Positions 32,775 through 41,076 of a stretch of 64,000 nt of DNA are shown piece by piece. The stretch is from positions 2,604,001 through 2,668,000 of the forward strand of contig NC_008048.1 of the NCBI RefSeq assembly GCF_000013985.1, given 5' to 3'. Within the stretch, counting starts at the first letter, position 1, and each line of letters starts with the position of its first letter. The notes beneath the pieces were generated by a model. That model was not told where the DNA came from, did no database searches, and saw only the letters and a list, made by a program, of their open reading frames with translations. The stretch is from Sphingopyxis alaskensis RB2256. GTDB lineage: Bacteria; Pseudomonadota; Alphaproteobacteria; Sphingomonadales; Sphingomonadaceae. The position numbers and the translations under genes are program-made.

Positions 32775-33206
32775 CTAGACAGACAAGGCCGGTCGCTCGG
32801 CTGAAACCGCAGGTGACACAAGGTCTCGCCAGCTCGCATAGCCGGTCAAAAGGCCCGACAGGAAAGCGAGGCCATGCTTCGCACCCGCTTCAAGTCCGCC
32901 CAAGATGGCGAGCGCTGTCCCAGCCTGATAGCCGGCAAAGGCCGCAGCGCCGACGAACATCAGGATGACGCAGAGCTTCACGGGGAACGGGGCCGCGCCG
33001 CCGACCAAACGCCGACCAAGAGCCAGGACAGCGAGTCCAGCGATCAGCGCCGACCCCAGGATCGTCAACCAGCCGAAGCCGAGATCGCGCAACGCGAAGC
33101 CGAGGGCGATCGCGGCACAGACGGGCAGCGCGAACTTGGCGCTGCGAAAGAGAAGCCGGAGACAGTAGAGCGCCGCGATGGCGCCGAGTATGAGCATCAG
33201 GGTCAT
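32775..33206 (-). CDS. Polytopic membrane protein
   Basis: 143-residue protein with four or five helices (about residues 2-20, 27-45, 46-62, 78-96 and 98-115). The ATG at 33206 was chosen since AGGGGG lies six bases before it. Family not recognised. Same strand as the DUF736 genes but with its own spacer. Confidence 0.65.
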   Translation of the reverse strand: MTLMLILGAIAALYCLRLLFRSAKFALPVCAAIALGFALRDLGFGWLTILGSALIAGLAVLALGRRLVGGAAPFPVKLCVILMFVGAAAFAGYQAGTALAILGGLEAGAKHGLAFLSGLLTGYASWRDLVSPAVSAERPALSV

Positions 33207-33275
33207 GAACATCCCCCTGTCGGACGCGCCCGCCACCACCTCCACAGCGCAACCTGCGCGCGAAGCATAGTAGAA

Positions 33276-33302
33276 GCCGGTCCGGGAATGAACCCGAACC
33301 GG
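33276..33302 (-). terminator. Hairpin after the small gene at 33330
   Basis: GCCGGTCCGGG / CCCGAACCGGC with one mismatch and a 5-base loop, 27 bases past a minus-strand stop. Only scattered T residues follow. Likely a transcript end. Confidence 0.5.
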
Positions 33303-33329
33303 CCCTAATCTGGACCTATTTTCAAAGGG

Positions 33330-33494
33330 TCAGCGATTGAAGGGGTCATATTCGCAAATGATCGTTTCGGGGTCGCCATCGAATTCGTCGAGCGGCATCA
33401 CCGAATATCCGGCGCTGGTTTCGATAAGAATGATCACGGTCATCATGGTCCGGGCGAGGTTCCAGCCAAGCGATTGGGCGGTGGTAAGCGGCAT
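33330..33494 (-). CDS. Small protein of unknown function
   Basis: 54-residue protein (start MPLTTAQSLGWNLARTMMTV) with a short hydrophobic centre and an acidic C-terminal half (PLDEFDGDPETIICEYDPF). A strong ribosome site (CAGGAG) lies seven bases before the ATG at 33494, and a hairpin follows the gene. No family recognised. Confidence 0.6.
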   Translation of the reverse strand: MPLTTAQSLGWNLARTMMTVIILIETSAGYSVMPLDEFDGDPETIICEYDPFNR

Positions 33495-33962
33495 GGGATG
33501 AACTCCTGTCCTTGGGAGCGGGCCATTCCCGCTCGACAGGCGCCCCGCCGGACGGGGACTGGCCGCAATCATCGCGGCGAAGCCGCGGCCCGAGCGCAGC
33601 GTGGGGACCCTTTACGGGTTGATTGGCGGAGGCCAGGCCTCGGCCAAGGGATTAGCGGCAATCGAGAGCGGGAATGGCCCGATTCCATGCGGCAGCCCCC
33701 ATGCCGCCCCATCGCCCCCTTGCTTCCGCTTCCCGGCGCCTGACCGAATACTCACCGACACGCCGAACCAGCGATCCACCACGCCGATCGGATCATGATC
33801 TTCGAAACACCGCGACATGCAGCCCCTCAGGCAGAACCCCTGCGCAGTTCCCCAGTTGGCCAAGGGCCTGCCGGGCCAGACATGCCGAATGGCGGCCCGA
33901 AGACCGCCGTCCATCGACAGAAAGAGAAACCGGCTCCGCCCGAAGGCGGAGCCGGATGGCCG
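33495..33962. other. Non-coding stretch between small gene and DUF736 copy 2
   Basis: 468 bases without a credible gene. It holds the DUF736 copy 2 terminator (33930-33955) and presumably the promoter of the small gene at 33330-33494. Confidence 0.5.
33930..33955 (-). terminator. Strong Rho-independent terminator
   Basis: CCGGCTCCGCC / GGCGGAGCCGG, perfect 11-bp stem with a TTCG tetraloop on the minus strand, then TTTCTCTTTC. It lies 7 bases after the DUF736 copy 2 stop. Confidence 0.85.
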
Positions 33963-34283
33963 TCAGGCCGGCGGATTCCAGATGATGACCTTCTTCATCG
34001 GGTCGTCGCCCGGCGCATTGGCGACATTGCCGTAGATGGTCCCGAATTCGGGGGCCGACATGGTGACCGACACATATTCGGCGCCGTTGTTCTGCGAGAA
34101 GCGCTTCCAGCCGGCGCCCAGCTCGAAGCCGTTCTTGCGGCTGAGGATGCGATAATCGGGCTCATTGTCCTTGGTCTTGCGACCGTTCGGCACGATCGCA
34201 ATCGGCGCGGTGACGTTGAGGGTGGCCAGCGTGCCTTCGAAGCTGCCGTCGGACTTGACGTGGAGGTTGGCAATGGTGGGCAT
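33963..34283 (-). CDS. DUF736 protein, copy 2
   Basis: 106-residue DUF736-type protein (MPTIANLHVKSDGSFEGTLA, then APIAIVPNGRK), clearly related to but divergent from copy 1. The ATG at 34283 has a ribosome site (AAGGAG). It stands alone, with 608 non-coding bases upstream and a strong terminator downstream, so it is probably expressed by itself at a high level. Function unknown. Confidence 0.88.
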   Translation of the reverse strand: MPTIANLHVKSDGSFEGTLATLNVTAPIAIVPNGRKTKDNEPDYRILSRKNGFELGAGWKRFSQNNGAEYVSVTMSAPEFGTIYGNVANAPGDDPMKKVIIWNPPA

Positions 34284-34891
34284 GATGAAACTCCTTCGGT
34301 TACTCGGGGGACATCCCCGATGGCGCCGGAAGAAGGGGCAGCGAGCTGCCGTCACCGAGCGGCACGCGAGGGCGAACCCCGCATGGGGTTGACGGCCAGA
34401 GGCGAGCCGGACCCGCAAAAGGGCGACAGGAAGGGGTGACCTCGGGCAAGCGAAGGAGCGTTGCCCACGCCGTCCGAACCCAGCCGGCGCAAGATGCACC
34501 GTCAGGTCCCGGCCGGCTCCGTCGCTGAGATGTCGAAAAAGGAATTCCAGCGCTACGAACGAGGAAATGGTGCAACCCTCAGTGCGACAGCGAGCGGAGA
34601 AGAGGGTAAGATGTGTTGGGGCAAACATGGACGAAAACTGACGCTCCAAGCCCAGAAATAATTTCAAAAGGCCCCGGCGCCTGCGCGAAGCGCCCGAGAA
34701 GAAGGCGCTCTTGGCGAGCCCGCGGCCGGGCGGCGTGCGCGCGGGCCTGTGGGCCAGCCGCCGTCCGGCAAGGAGTGCGAGCCGAGTGCGCCGCGCGGCC
34801 CAGAACAACGCGCGGCCCCTGGCGCCGTCTGCCGGCGCCAGAGCACGCCCAATTCAGCCGCGCTCGATTTGGCCGGCCGGATTCCGGACGT
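34284..34891. other. Non-coding stretch upstream of DUF736 copy 2
   Basis: 608 bases with no gene supported on either strand. It is the longest gene-free stretch of the window and should hold the DUF736 copy 2 promoter. No tRNA, origin-like iterons or clear structured RNA was recognised. Confidence 0.5.
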
Positions 34892-35116
34892 TCAACCGTT
34901 GTAGCGGATGACCGGCCCTGGCTCTCCGCAGAGGCCGCAGGGGCCTCTCAACCGCTCGAAGCCTCCGGTCCCGCTCGCCGAACTGGTAACGACACTCGCC
35001 TGTGCGATCGACGAAAGGTCGAGCCGGTCGGCGATACATTCGTCGCAAAGCGGCGTCCCGTCCATCCTGCGGACCAGTCCTGCCACTCGCTCCGCTATGG
35101 TGGGCCGCTTTGTCAT
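34892..35116 (-). CDS. Small zinc-ribbon-like protein
   Basis: 74-residue protein with two CxxC pairs, LCDEC and PCGLC, about 35 residues apart, fitting one zinc site. The N-terminal part (KRPTIAERVAGLVRRMDG) is helical and basic. The ATG at 35116 begins at this helix. Found at the edge of the backbone, next to cargo. Family not recognised. Confidence 0.65.
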   Translation of the reverse strand: MTKRPTIAERVAGLVRRMDGTPLCDECIADRLDLSSIAQASVVTSSASGTGGFERLRGPCGLCGEPGPVIRYNG

Positions 35117-35186
35117 GAATGCTGCGATAGTCAGGCAGATTGACAAACGGAAGCCCCTGCGAAATTGGCCGATTACGGTCAGGCAA

Positions 35187-35229
35187 CTTTTGGTTCGAAA
35201 TCTGGAGAAGCAGACACTCGAACCAAAAG
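35187..35229. repeat. 12-bp perfect inverted repeat at backbone/cargo edge
   Basis: CTTTTGGTTCGA (35187-35198) and TCGAACCAAAAG (35218-35229) with 19 bases between. It lies between the last backbone gene and the first cargo gene. No T-run follows, so it does not look like a standard terminator. Confidence 0.6.
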
Positions 35230-35245
35230 CGCTGCGAACAAGATT

Positions 35246-36478
35246 TTAAGGCGCAGGCACGCGGCTCGCGATAGCCGCTTCGATCAGGCCCTGCATCTCC
35301 TGTTCCAGTTCGGTGCCCTTACGATCTCCGCCGCTCGAAATCTCGGTCGCGATCAGGCCGTAATAGCCGGTTCCGCGATCGATCCAGCCCGTCCATCCAT
35401 AAGCGCCCGGCGCCGAATTGATCATCGACGTCGCGCAGGCCGAGGGGGTGTCGCATTCGACGAAGGAGCCCAGCGCATATTCCCAGTTCGAGGCTCCCGA
35501 GGGTACGAAGACGCGCGGCAGGCCGGTCGTGCGCGGCTGAGTAAAGGCGGTCATGTCGGTCACAAAGGCGCCGCCGAGGAGCGCACGCAGCAGCTTGGCA
35601 TAGTCGCGCGGGGTCGAATAGGCGCCCCCCGCCACCCACGGATTCGTCGGTGCGCTGCCCGCCGGATCATACCATGTCGTGCTCGTCATCCCGAGCGGCG
35701 TCGTGACATGCTGGGCGAAAAGTTCGTGGAAGGTGCGCTGGCGCGCCGGCGTCGTTCCGGGCTGGATGCTCACATCCTTCGCCTCGAGATAGGCGGCGGC
35801 GACCTGCATCCCGTGCGGGCCATAGCTATATTGCGCACCCGGCGCGTTGCCGGGACGCAGGATGTCGTATCACAGGTCGTGGATATTTTTCGCGCAATTG
35901 TACAGGATCAGCGCCGGTGTCAGCTGGCACCCTCCGACCAGCGGGCTGCCGTTGAACCCCGACGTCATCGACAGCGCATGCTTCAGCTTGACGTCCTTCT
36001 TTGTCCCGGTCGTCGTCCAGAAGGCGAGCGGCGGCCGCATCGGGTCGTCCAGCGTGACAATCCCCGCCTGCGCCATCCGCATGGCGAGCGTTCCTGCGAA
36101 CCATTTGGTGGCCGAGGCGAGTGGCGTCACCCGATCGATTCCGAAGCTGCCCTTCTCATATGCAAACAGATAGTCGGGGTCGGTGGCGTTACCGACGATG
36201 AAATAGCCGTTCGCGACTTCGGCGTCGGCATCGATGGCCGCCTGCAGCGCGGTCCAGTCGTAGGTATAGCCGCCCACTGTCGTGGTCAGGCTGGCAGGCG
36301 ACAACGCCGTCGGGGCCGACGCCGCGGAGCTGGCCGGGACGACCGCTGCCGGGGGCAGTTGCACCATCGGACGCGCATCCCCCCTGCCGCGGTCCCCCAC
36401 GCCGCTTTGCGCGAAGGCACCCGCGCCGACGACGACCGCACCGGCGGCGAGCCACGCCCATGTCTTTCGTTCAACCAT
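35246..36478 (-). pseudogene. Class C beta-lactamase-type serine hydrolase, broken by one in-frame TGA
   Basis: One continuous frame (410 residues if read through) interrupted only by TGA at 35872-35870. The first part (202 residues) has a signal or anchor helix (AAGAVVVGAGAFAQS) and the nucleophile motif SATK in PLASATKWF. The part after the stop resumes at once with YDILRPGNAPGAQYSYGPHG (the second catalytic Tyr region) and ends with GAYGWTGWID. The stop therefore removes the catalytic Tyr. A good ribosome site precedes the ATG at 36478. It follows the TonB receptor by 73 bases, so the two form an operon. A second hydrolase of the same superfamily lies at 41077. Confidence 0.85.
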
Positions 36479-36551
36479 ATCGTCTCTCCCATCCTCTTCG
36501 TTGCACGTTTCGAAAGGAGGCGCCGCTGAACGCGGCGCGGCGGCCGCCGGA

Positions 36552-38795
36552 TCAGAAGGAGATACGTCCTTCGACCCCGATCACTCGCGGCTGGCTGTAG
36601 CGGTTGATCGTCGGCGCCTGCGCGACATAGTAGACCTTGTCGAAGAGGTTGTTCGCGAAGGCGCTGATGCTCACCTTCCCGAACTCGACCCCGACGCGCA
36701 GGTTGACGAGCACATAGTCGTCGAGGTCGACCGAGGTCGCGGTCAGTTCCTGCTTCCCGCCCCATTGGCCGCTGACCAGGATGTTGCCGGTCAGCGAAAC
36801 ATTTTTCGCGACCGGGGCGCGCAGGTTGAGGTTCGCCGAAGCGAGCCAGTCGGGCACCTGCGCGAGGTCGAGCCCGTCGTAACGCCCGCTCTTCACCTTG
36901 CCGCCCTGCCGCGACCCGCTCAGCGCCAGACGCCCGCTGCCTTGGCCAAGGTCGAAGCCCTGGCTGTATTCGGCTTCGACGCCCCAGCTCTTCGCATCGC
37001 CCGCGTTGGTGAGATAGCTCACCGCCGCGACCGGGCAGGTGGGGTTGGTCAGCGCGCAGCCGTCGTCGACCTGCGCGATCAGATCGTCGAGCTGGGTATA
37101 ATAGCCCGCGACCGCAAAATAGCCGCGCCGCATCGGGCTACCCTTGAAACCGACCTCGTAGCTGGTGCTGTTTTCGTTGCCGAACAACACCTGCACCGGG
37201 CTCGGCGCGCGCGGGTCGGACAAGCGCGTGTTGAAGCCGCCAGCGCGATAGCTGCTCCCGACCTTGGCATAAGCGAGGATGTCGGGTGCCAGCTTGTACG
37301 ACAGCGTCGCATTGTAGGAGAGATTGTCGGCGGTGATGCTGTCGTCGATGATCCGCGAGGGCCCGCCGGTCGGGAGCCCGGTGCCGAGATCATAGAGCCG
37401 CGCGCTGATGCTGCGGCTGTCGTGCGTATAGCGCAATTCGCCGGTGATATTGAGGCTGTCGGTCAGGTCGAAGCCGAGCGAACCATAGGCGGCATAGCTT
37501 TCGAAATGGAGCCGCGCGGGCGCGATATTGCCCGGCGACGGGTTGGCGAGCGTCGGCGTGCGCGTCGTCGTCACCGAAAAATCGCTGTCGAGGAGGAGCA
37601 TTTCCGCCCCCACCAGCCAGGTCAGCCGGTCGTTCGATCCGCTGACATGGATATCCTGCGAGAAATTGTCGGTCGTATCGACCACATAGGACGCGCTGCC
37701 CGGGTCGAGCGGGGTCAGCGGCCCGACTTCGCCCGCGGCGCGCGCACGCGCCAGTTCGGCGGGGCTGACCGCATCATTGTCGAGATCATATTCGCTGTGT
37801 CGCTTGCGGAAGGAGGTCGTCGAGGTGAGGTCGGCTCCGCCAAGATCGACACGCACGATCGCCTGCAACCCGTCGACGTCCTGCGACGCCCGCGGCGCGG
37901 TGCTCCACGGATAACGGAAACGGTCCTGGATATAGCCGCCCGGAAAGCCCGGCGTGCCGGCCGGAATGAAGATCTGATAATGGATCGACGGCGTCGTCAG
38001 CCGCTGCGTCTCGGCCATGATCACCGCGTCGACCGGTCCGCGCTTCAGGCGGATCTGCCCGCGCAGGCCATGCCCCTTCTGCCGGTCGAAATAGACGTCG
38101 TTGTCGGGGTTGTAGAAAAAGCCCTTGTCCTGTTCGACCAGATCGCCGCTGATCCGCGCCGCGATCCCGTCGCCCAGCGGCATATTCACCGCGCCCTGCA
38201 ATTGCAGGCTGTTGTTCTCGAACCCGTATCGCACGCTGGCCCAACCCGACAGGTCGAATTCGGGCTCGGCCGATATGATGTTGATCGCGCCGCCGACCGC
38301 GTTGCGGCCGTAGAGCGCACCCTGCGTCCCGCGCAGCACCTCGACGCGGCCGATGTCGAGCATATCGAGGCGCGTGAAGTTGCGCCCGCCGACCGGACCG
38401 CCCGCGATATAGGCGCCGTTGCGATAGAGGCCGACGCTCGGGTCACCGTTGGTCGCGCGCGCCGTCGACGACGCGCGGATCGAAATTTCGGACGTGATCG
38501 ACGAGCTGAGATTGTTGAAGCGCACGCTCGGCTGGTCGGCGAGGAGTTCGCCGCTTCCCGTCGCCCCGCCGCGATCGTTGAGCGCCGTCGCGTCGATCAC
38601 CGATGCCGCGGTCGGCACATCGGACAGGCGTTCCTCGCGGCGCCGCGCGGTGACGACGATCGCGCCGTCATCGCCCGCTTCCGCCGCCGTATCGGCCGGA
38701 AGAGCCTCGGGAGCCCGATCTTGGGCGGAAGCGGGCGCGGCCGCCGCCACCCAGAGCGCGGCCGTACCGAAAAGAAGCTGCGCCTTGCGTCCCAT
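36552..38795 (-). CDS. TonB-dependent outer-membrane receptor
   Basis: 747-residue receptor: signal peptide at residues 1-25, TonB box GAIVVTARRREER near residue 40, plug domain (RVEVLRGTQGALYGRNAVGG) and a 22-strand-type barrel ending in Phe (VEGRISF). The ATG at 38795 has GGGAGGG before it; longer readings are not conserved. Together with the hydrolases and M28-like protein it probably imports a peptide or lactam-like substrate. A GntR-type palindrome lies 29-40 bases upstream of the start. Confidence 0.93.
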   Translation of the reverse strand: MGRKAQLLFGTAALWVAAAAPASAQDRAPEALPADTAAEAGDDGAIVVTARRREERLSDVPTAASVIDATALNDRGGATGSGELLADQPSVRFNNLSSSITSEISIRASSTARATNGDPSVGLYRNGAYIAGGPVGGRNFTRLDMLDIGRVEVLRGTQGALYGRNAVGGAINIISAEPEFDLSGWASVRYGFENNSLQLQGAVNMPLGDGIAARISGDLVEQDKGFFYNPDNDVYFDRQKGHGLRGQIRLKRGPVDAVIMAETQRLTTPSIHYQIFIPAGTPGFPGGYIQDRFRYPWSTAPRASQDVDGLQAIVRVDLGGADLTSTTSFRKRHSEYDLDNDAVSPAELARARAAGEVGPLTPLDPGSASYVVDTTDNFSQDIHVSGSNDRLTWLVGAEMLLLDSDFSVTTTRTPTLANPSPGNIAPARLHFESYAAYGSLGFDLTDSLNITGELRYTHDSRSISARLYDLGTGLPTGGPSRIIDDSITADNLSYNATLSYKLAPDILAYAKVGSSYRAGGFNTRLSDPRAPSPVQVLFGNENSTSYEVGFKGSPMRRGYFAVAGYYTQLDDLIAQVDDGCALTNPTCPVAAVSYLTNAGDAKSWGVEAEYSQGFDLGQGSGRLALSGSRQGGKVKSGRYDGLDLAQVPDWLASANLNLRAPVAKNVSLTGNILVSGQWGGKQELTATSVDLDDYVLVNLRVGVEFGKVSISAFANNLFDKVYYVAQAPTINRYSQPRVIGVEGRISF

Positions 38796-38820
38796 AAATC
38801 CCTCCCATGTCGTTATTGCA

Positions 38821-38835
38821 ATTATTATCGATAAT
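38821..38835. promoter_or_regulatory. GntR operator before the TonB receptor
   Basis: ATTATTATCGATAAT containing the perfect 12-bp palindrome ATTATCGATAAT (38824-38835), an AT island in GC-rich DNA, in the gap between the receptor start and the M28-like gene end. The same 15 bases occur, reversed, at 41029-41043 beside the GntR gene. Confidence 0.72.
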
Positions 38836-38892
38836 TTTGTGCATATGGCGACGCGAGTCAAGCCGGAAACATCGCCCTCGCGGCGACGCCGG

Positions 38893-40206
38893 TCAGCGGC
38901 GGACGGGAATGATGGCGGTGAGGAAGTCGCGAACCGCTTGCGCCGTAGCGGCAAGCGGCGCGGGCGCGACGACCGAAAGATTGTCGGTCGGCGCGTGATG
39001 ATGGCGGTGCGCGCCGAAAATTCCGGCATGATGCGGATAGCCGGCCTTGACCACTTCGGAGAGTTCGCCCGCGACCCCTTCGGTCGAGGGATAAGCCATC
39101 TCCAGTCCCGGCAACCCCCTGAAATCCGACCGGGCGCGATCGACAAAGGCGGCCGAGGTCATCAGGAAGCGGAAGGGATCGGCGCTCGGCAACGGCAACA
39201 GGCGCCCGGGCATGTCCTGATAGTCGCGCGTCGCGACATTGGCGCCGAGATGCAGCCAGAGATCGGTGTCGGCAGGCGGCGGCCCGACCTTTTCGACGAT
39301 ATGGCTGGCACCCAGATTTTCATATTCATGCCCGCTGTTGCAGACGAAGAGCAGGCTATGATCGGGGAAGGCGCGCGGCATCCATTCGGCGAGCGCGAGC
39401 CAGATCGCGAAACCCGGCCCGCGTTCGCCCGCGCAATCGGTCCAGCCCGAGCGCGGGGTCGAGACCACGAGCCAGCGGCGCCCCTTGCGCACGCGCCGCG
39501 CCACGACATTCTCCGCGACGCGCGAACCGCCCTTCCCGCGCAGCACCAGCATCGCCGGCTGCCCCTGCCGCGCCGCTTCGATGACGGGCGCCGCAAGGCG
39601 CGGCGCCAGCAGCGCCAACGGATTGTCCGACAGCGGCGCATCGGCCGGCGCATTGAGGAGCAGCGCCTCGCCGGTGGGCCCTGTGGTCACAAGGATGACC
39701 GCGGCCGCGCCCCGCGCCAGCGCATCGGCCAGCGGATCGCGCACCGCCCGGTCGAGCAGGCTCGACCAGCGGCGATACGGCAGCCGCACCACCGCGATCG
39801 CGCCATCGAGCCGATCGCTGACCTCCGCAAGCCGCAGCGGCGCACCGATCCCGCCAACGCCCGTCGGCACGGCGAGCGGCTGCGCCATCAGGGGGATTTT
39901 CCGATCGCCGAGCGCCAATTCGCATGTCGCCGCTTCGAACCAGGGCACGTCGAACGACTGGCGCTCGACCGCAAAGCCCGCCGCAGCAAGCCGCCGCGCA
40001 GCCCAGTCGGCGGCCCAGCGATCGCCCGCCCCGCCCGACTGCTTATTGCCCGCTTCGGCGTAGGCCTTCACATCGGCGAAAAGCCGTTCGGCCGCGAATA
40101 TGGCATCATCGCCCCCAGCGGCGAAGGCGGGAGCAGCCTGAAAAGCGATCGGCGCCGCAAGCCCTGCCTTCAGCAGGCTCCGCCGGCCGGCATAACCCCG
40201 CGTCAC
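38893..40206 (-). CDS. M28-like metallopeptidase-fold protein, motifs altered
   Basis: 437-residue exported protein with a twin-arginine-like signal (RRSLLKAGLAAPIAF). The overall order matches M28 aminopeptidases with an inserted PA-type domain, and the late motifs NSGHEYENLGASH and HHAPTDNLS are present. However, the usual first ligand block (H-x-D and GANDNGSG) reads GWTDCAGERGPGFA, so zinc binding may be changed. ATGA overlap with the GntR gene upstream, so they are co-transcribed. Probably acts on the substrate taken up by the TonB receptor. Confidence 0.78.
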   Translation of the reverse strand: MTRGYAGRRSLLKAGLAAPIAFQAAPAFAAGGDDAIFAAERLFADVKAYAEAGNKQSGGAGDRWAADWAARRLAAAGFAVERQSFDVPWFEAATCELALGDRKIPLMAQPLAVPTGVGGIGAPLRLAEVSDRLDGAIAVVRLPYRRWSSLLDRAVRDPLADALARGAAAVILVTTGPTGEALLLNAPADAPLSDNPLALLAPRLAAPVIEAARQGQPAMLVLRGKGGSRVAENVVARRVRKGRRWLVVSTPRSGWTDCAGERGPGFAIWLALAEWMPRAFPDHSLLFVCNSGHEYENLGASHIVEKVGPPPADTDLWLHLGANVATRDYQDMPGRLLPLPSADPFRFLMTSAAFVDRARSDFRGLPGLEMAYPSTEGVAGELSEVVKAGYPHHAGIFGAHRHHHAPTDNLSVVAPAPLAATAQAVRDFLTAIIPVRR

Positions 40207-40952
40207 GACGCGCGGGCGCGGCGACGGCCAGGCTTTGCCTTGGTCCGCCGTGCCTTATATTCCGCCAGCGCCTCGGCGAAATTCTGTTGCGATGTGGCAA
40301 TCAGGTCGCGCGCGACGCGGTCGGCGTCGTCGGGTTCGCGCGCGACGATATGCCGGCAAAGCTGCTCATAGAGCACCGCCGACCGGCGGCCAACCTCGCC
40401 CTCGCCGTGCGTCGCGACAAACTCGTCGGTGTAGACATTGTGCTGCCAGCGCGCGAGCAGCGCCAGCCGGTCGAGCAACTCGAGCGCCATCGGCGCATTC
40501 GATCGCTTGGCGATGAATCGCCCGATCCGGTTCGAGACCCTGAGATGCTCGGCGGAATTGGTGGTTCGTTCGGTCACATCCTTATATTCGATCAGCCGGT
40601 GCATCAGCTCGCGCCCGTCGCGGTCGCTCATCGCCGTGCACGCGAGGCGGCAAACGACCCCGAAGAGCGCTTTCCACAGCTCGTAGACCTCATCCGCCCC
40701 ATGGTCGTCGACGTCGATCGCATAAGCGCCGCGCCAGGGCACGACCTTGACCAGCCCGATGCTCGCGAGATGCCGAAAGGCTTCGCGAACGGGTGCGTGA
40801 CTGACTCCAAAGCGCGCCGCAATCTCACGCTCGCGCAGCCACGATCCCGGCGGAATCCGCCATTCGACGATGTCGTCGGTCAGCAACCGTGCGATAACCC
40901 GGTCCTGTGTCGGCGCCTGCTCGTCGTCGGTCTTCGTCGCGGCCATTTCCAC
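40203..40952 (-). CDS. GntR-family regulator (FadR type)
   Basis: 249-residue regulator: winged helix at about residues 18-80 (SWLREREIAARFGVSHAPVR), then an all-helical FCD-like ligand domain with spaced histidines. It is divergent from the serine hydrolase at 41077 and co-transcribed with the M28-like gene. The palindrome ATTATCGATAAT in the divergent gap and again before the TonB receptor is its most likely operator, so it should control the whole cluster. Confidence 0.9.
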   Translation of the reverse strand: MEMAATKTDDEQAPTQDRVIARLLTDDIVEWRIPPGSWLREREIAARFGVSHAPVREAFRHLASIGLVKVVPWRGAYAIDVDDHGADEVYELWKALFGVVCRLACTAMSDRDGRELMHRLIEYKDVTERTTNSAEHLRVSNRIGRFIAKRSNAPMALELLDRLALLARWQHNVYTDEFVATHGEGEVGRRSAVLYEQLCRHIVAREPDDADRVARDLIATSQQNFAEALAEYKARRTKAKPGRRRARAS

Positions 40953-41028
40953 CCGTTCGGCTCCCTGTCTGCCGGTGCCATCCTAGATCGGGAAAACACG
41001 GGAGCAAACGATCATTGAAGTTCGGAAT

Positions 41029-41043
41029 ATTATCGATAATAAT
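41029..41043. promoter_or_regulatory. GntR operator in the divergent promoter region
   Basis: ATTATCGATAATAAT, the reverse complement of the 15 bases at 38821-38835, sharing the perfect palindrome ATTATCGATAAT (41029-41040). It lies 76 bases from the GntR start and 33 bases from the serine hydrolase start, so it can act on both. Confidence 0.72.
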
Positions 41044-41076
41044 GATAAAAACAAGCATCGGAATCAGGAGCCGGAT

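Noticed and set aside
34284..34808. N-terminal extension of DUF736 copy 2
   Set aside because: Arg-rich non-family sequence; the ATG at 34283 has a ribosome site and the family start.
35870..35872. TGA read as selenocysteine
   Set aside because: No SECIS-like hairpin recognised after it, and the position is not a known redox Cys/Sec site in serine hydrolases.
36282..38834. Plus-strand open frame of 850 codons
   Set aside because: Antisense to the TonB receptor, which has clear family motifs; the reading is Arg/Ala/Asp-rich shadow sequence.
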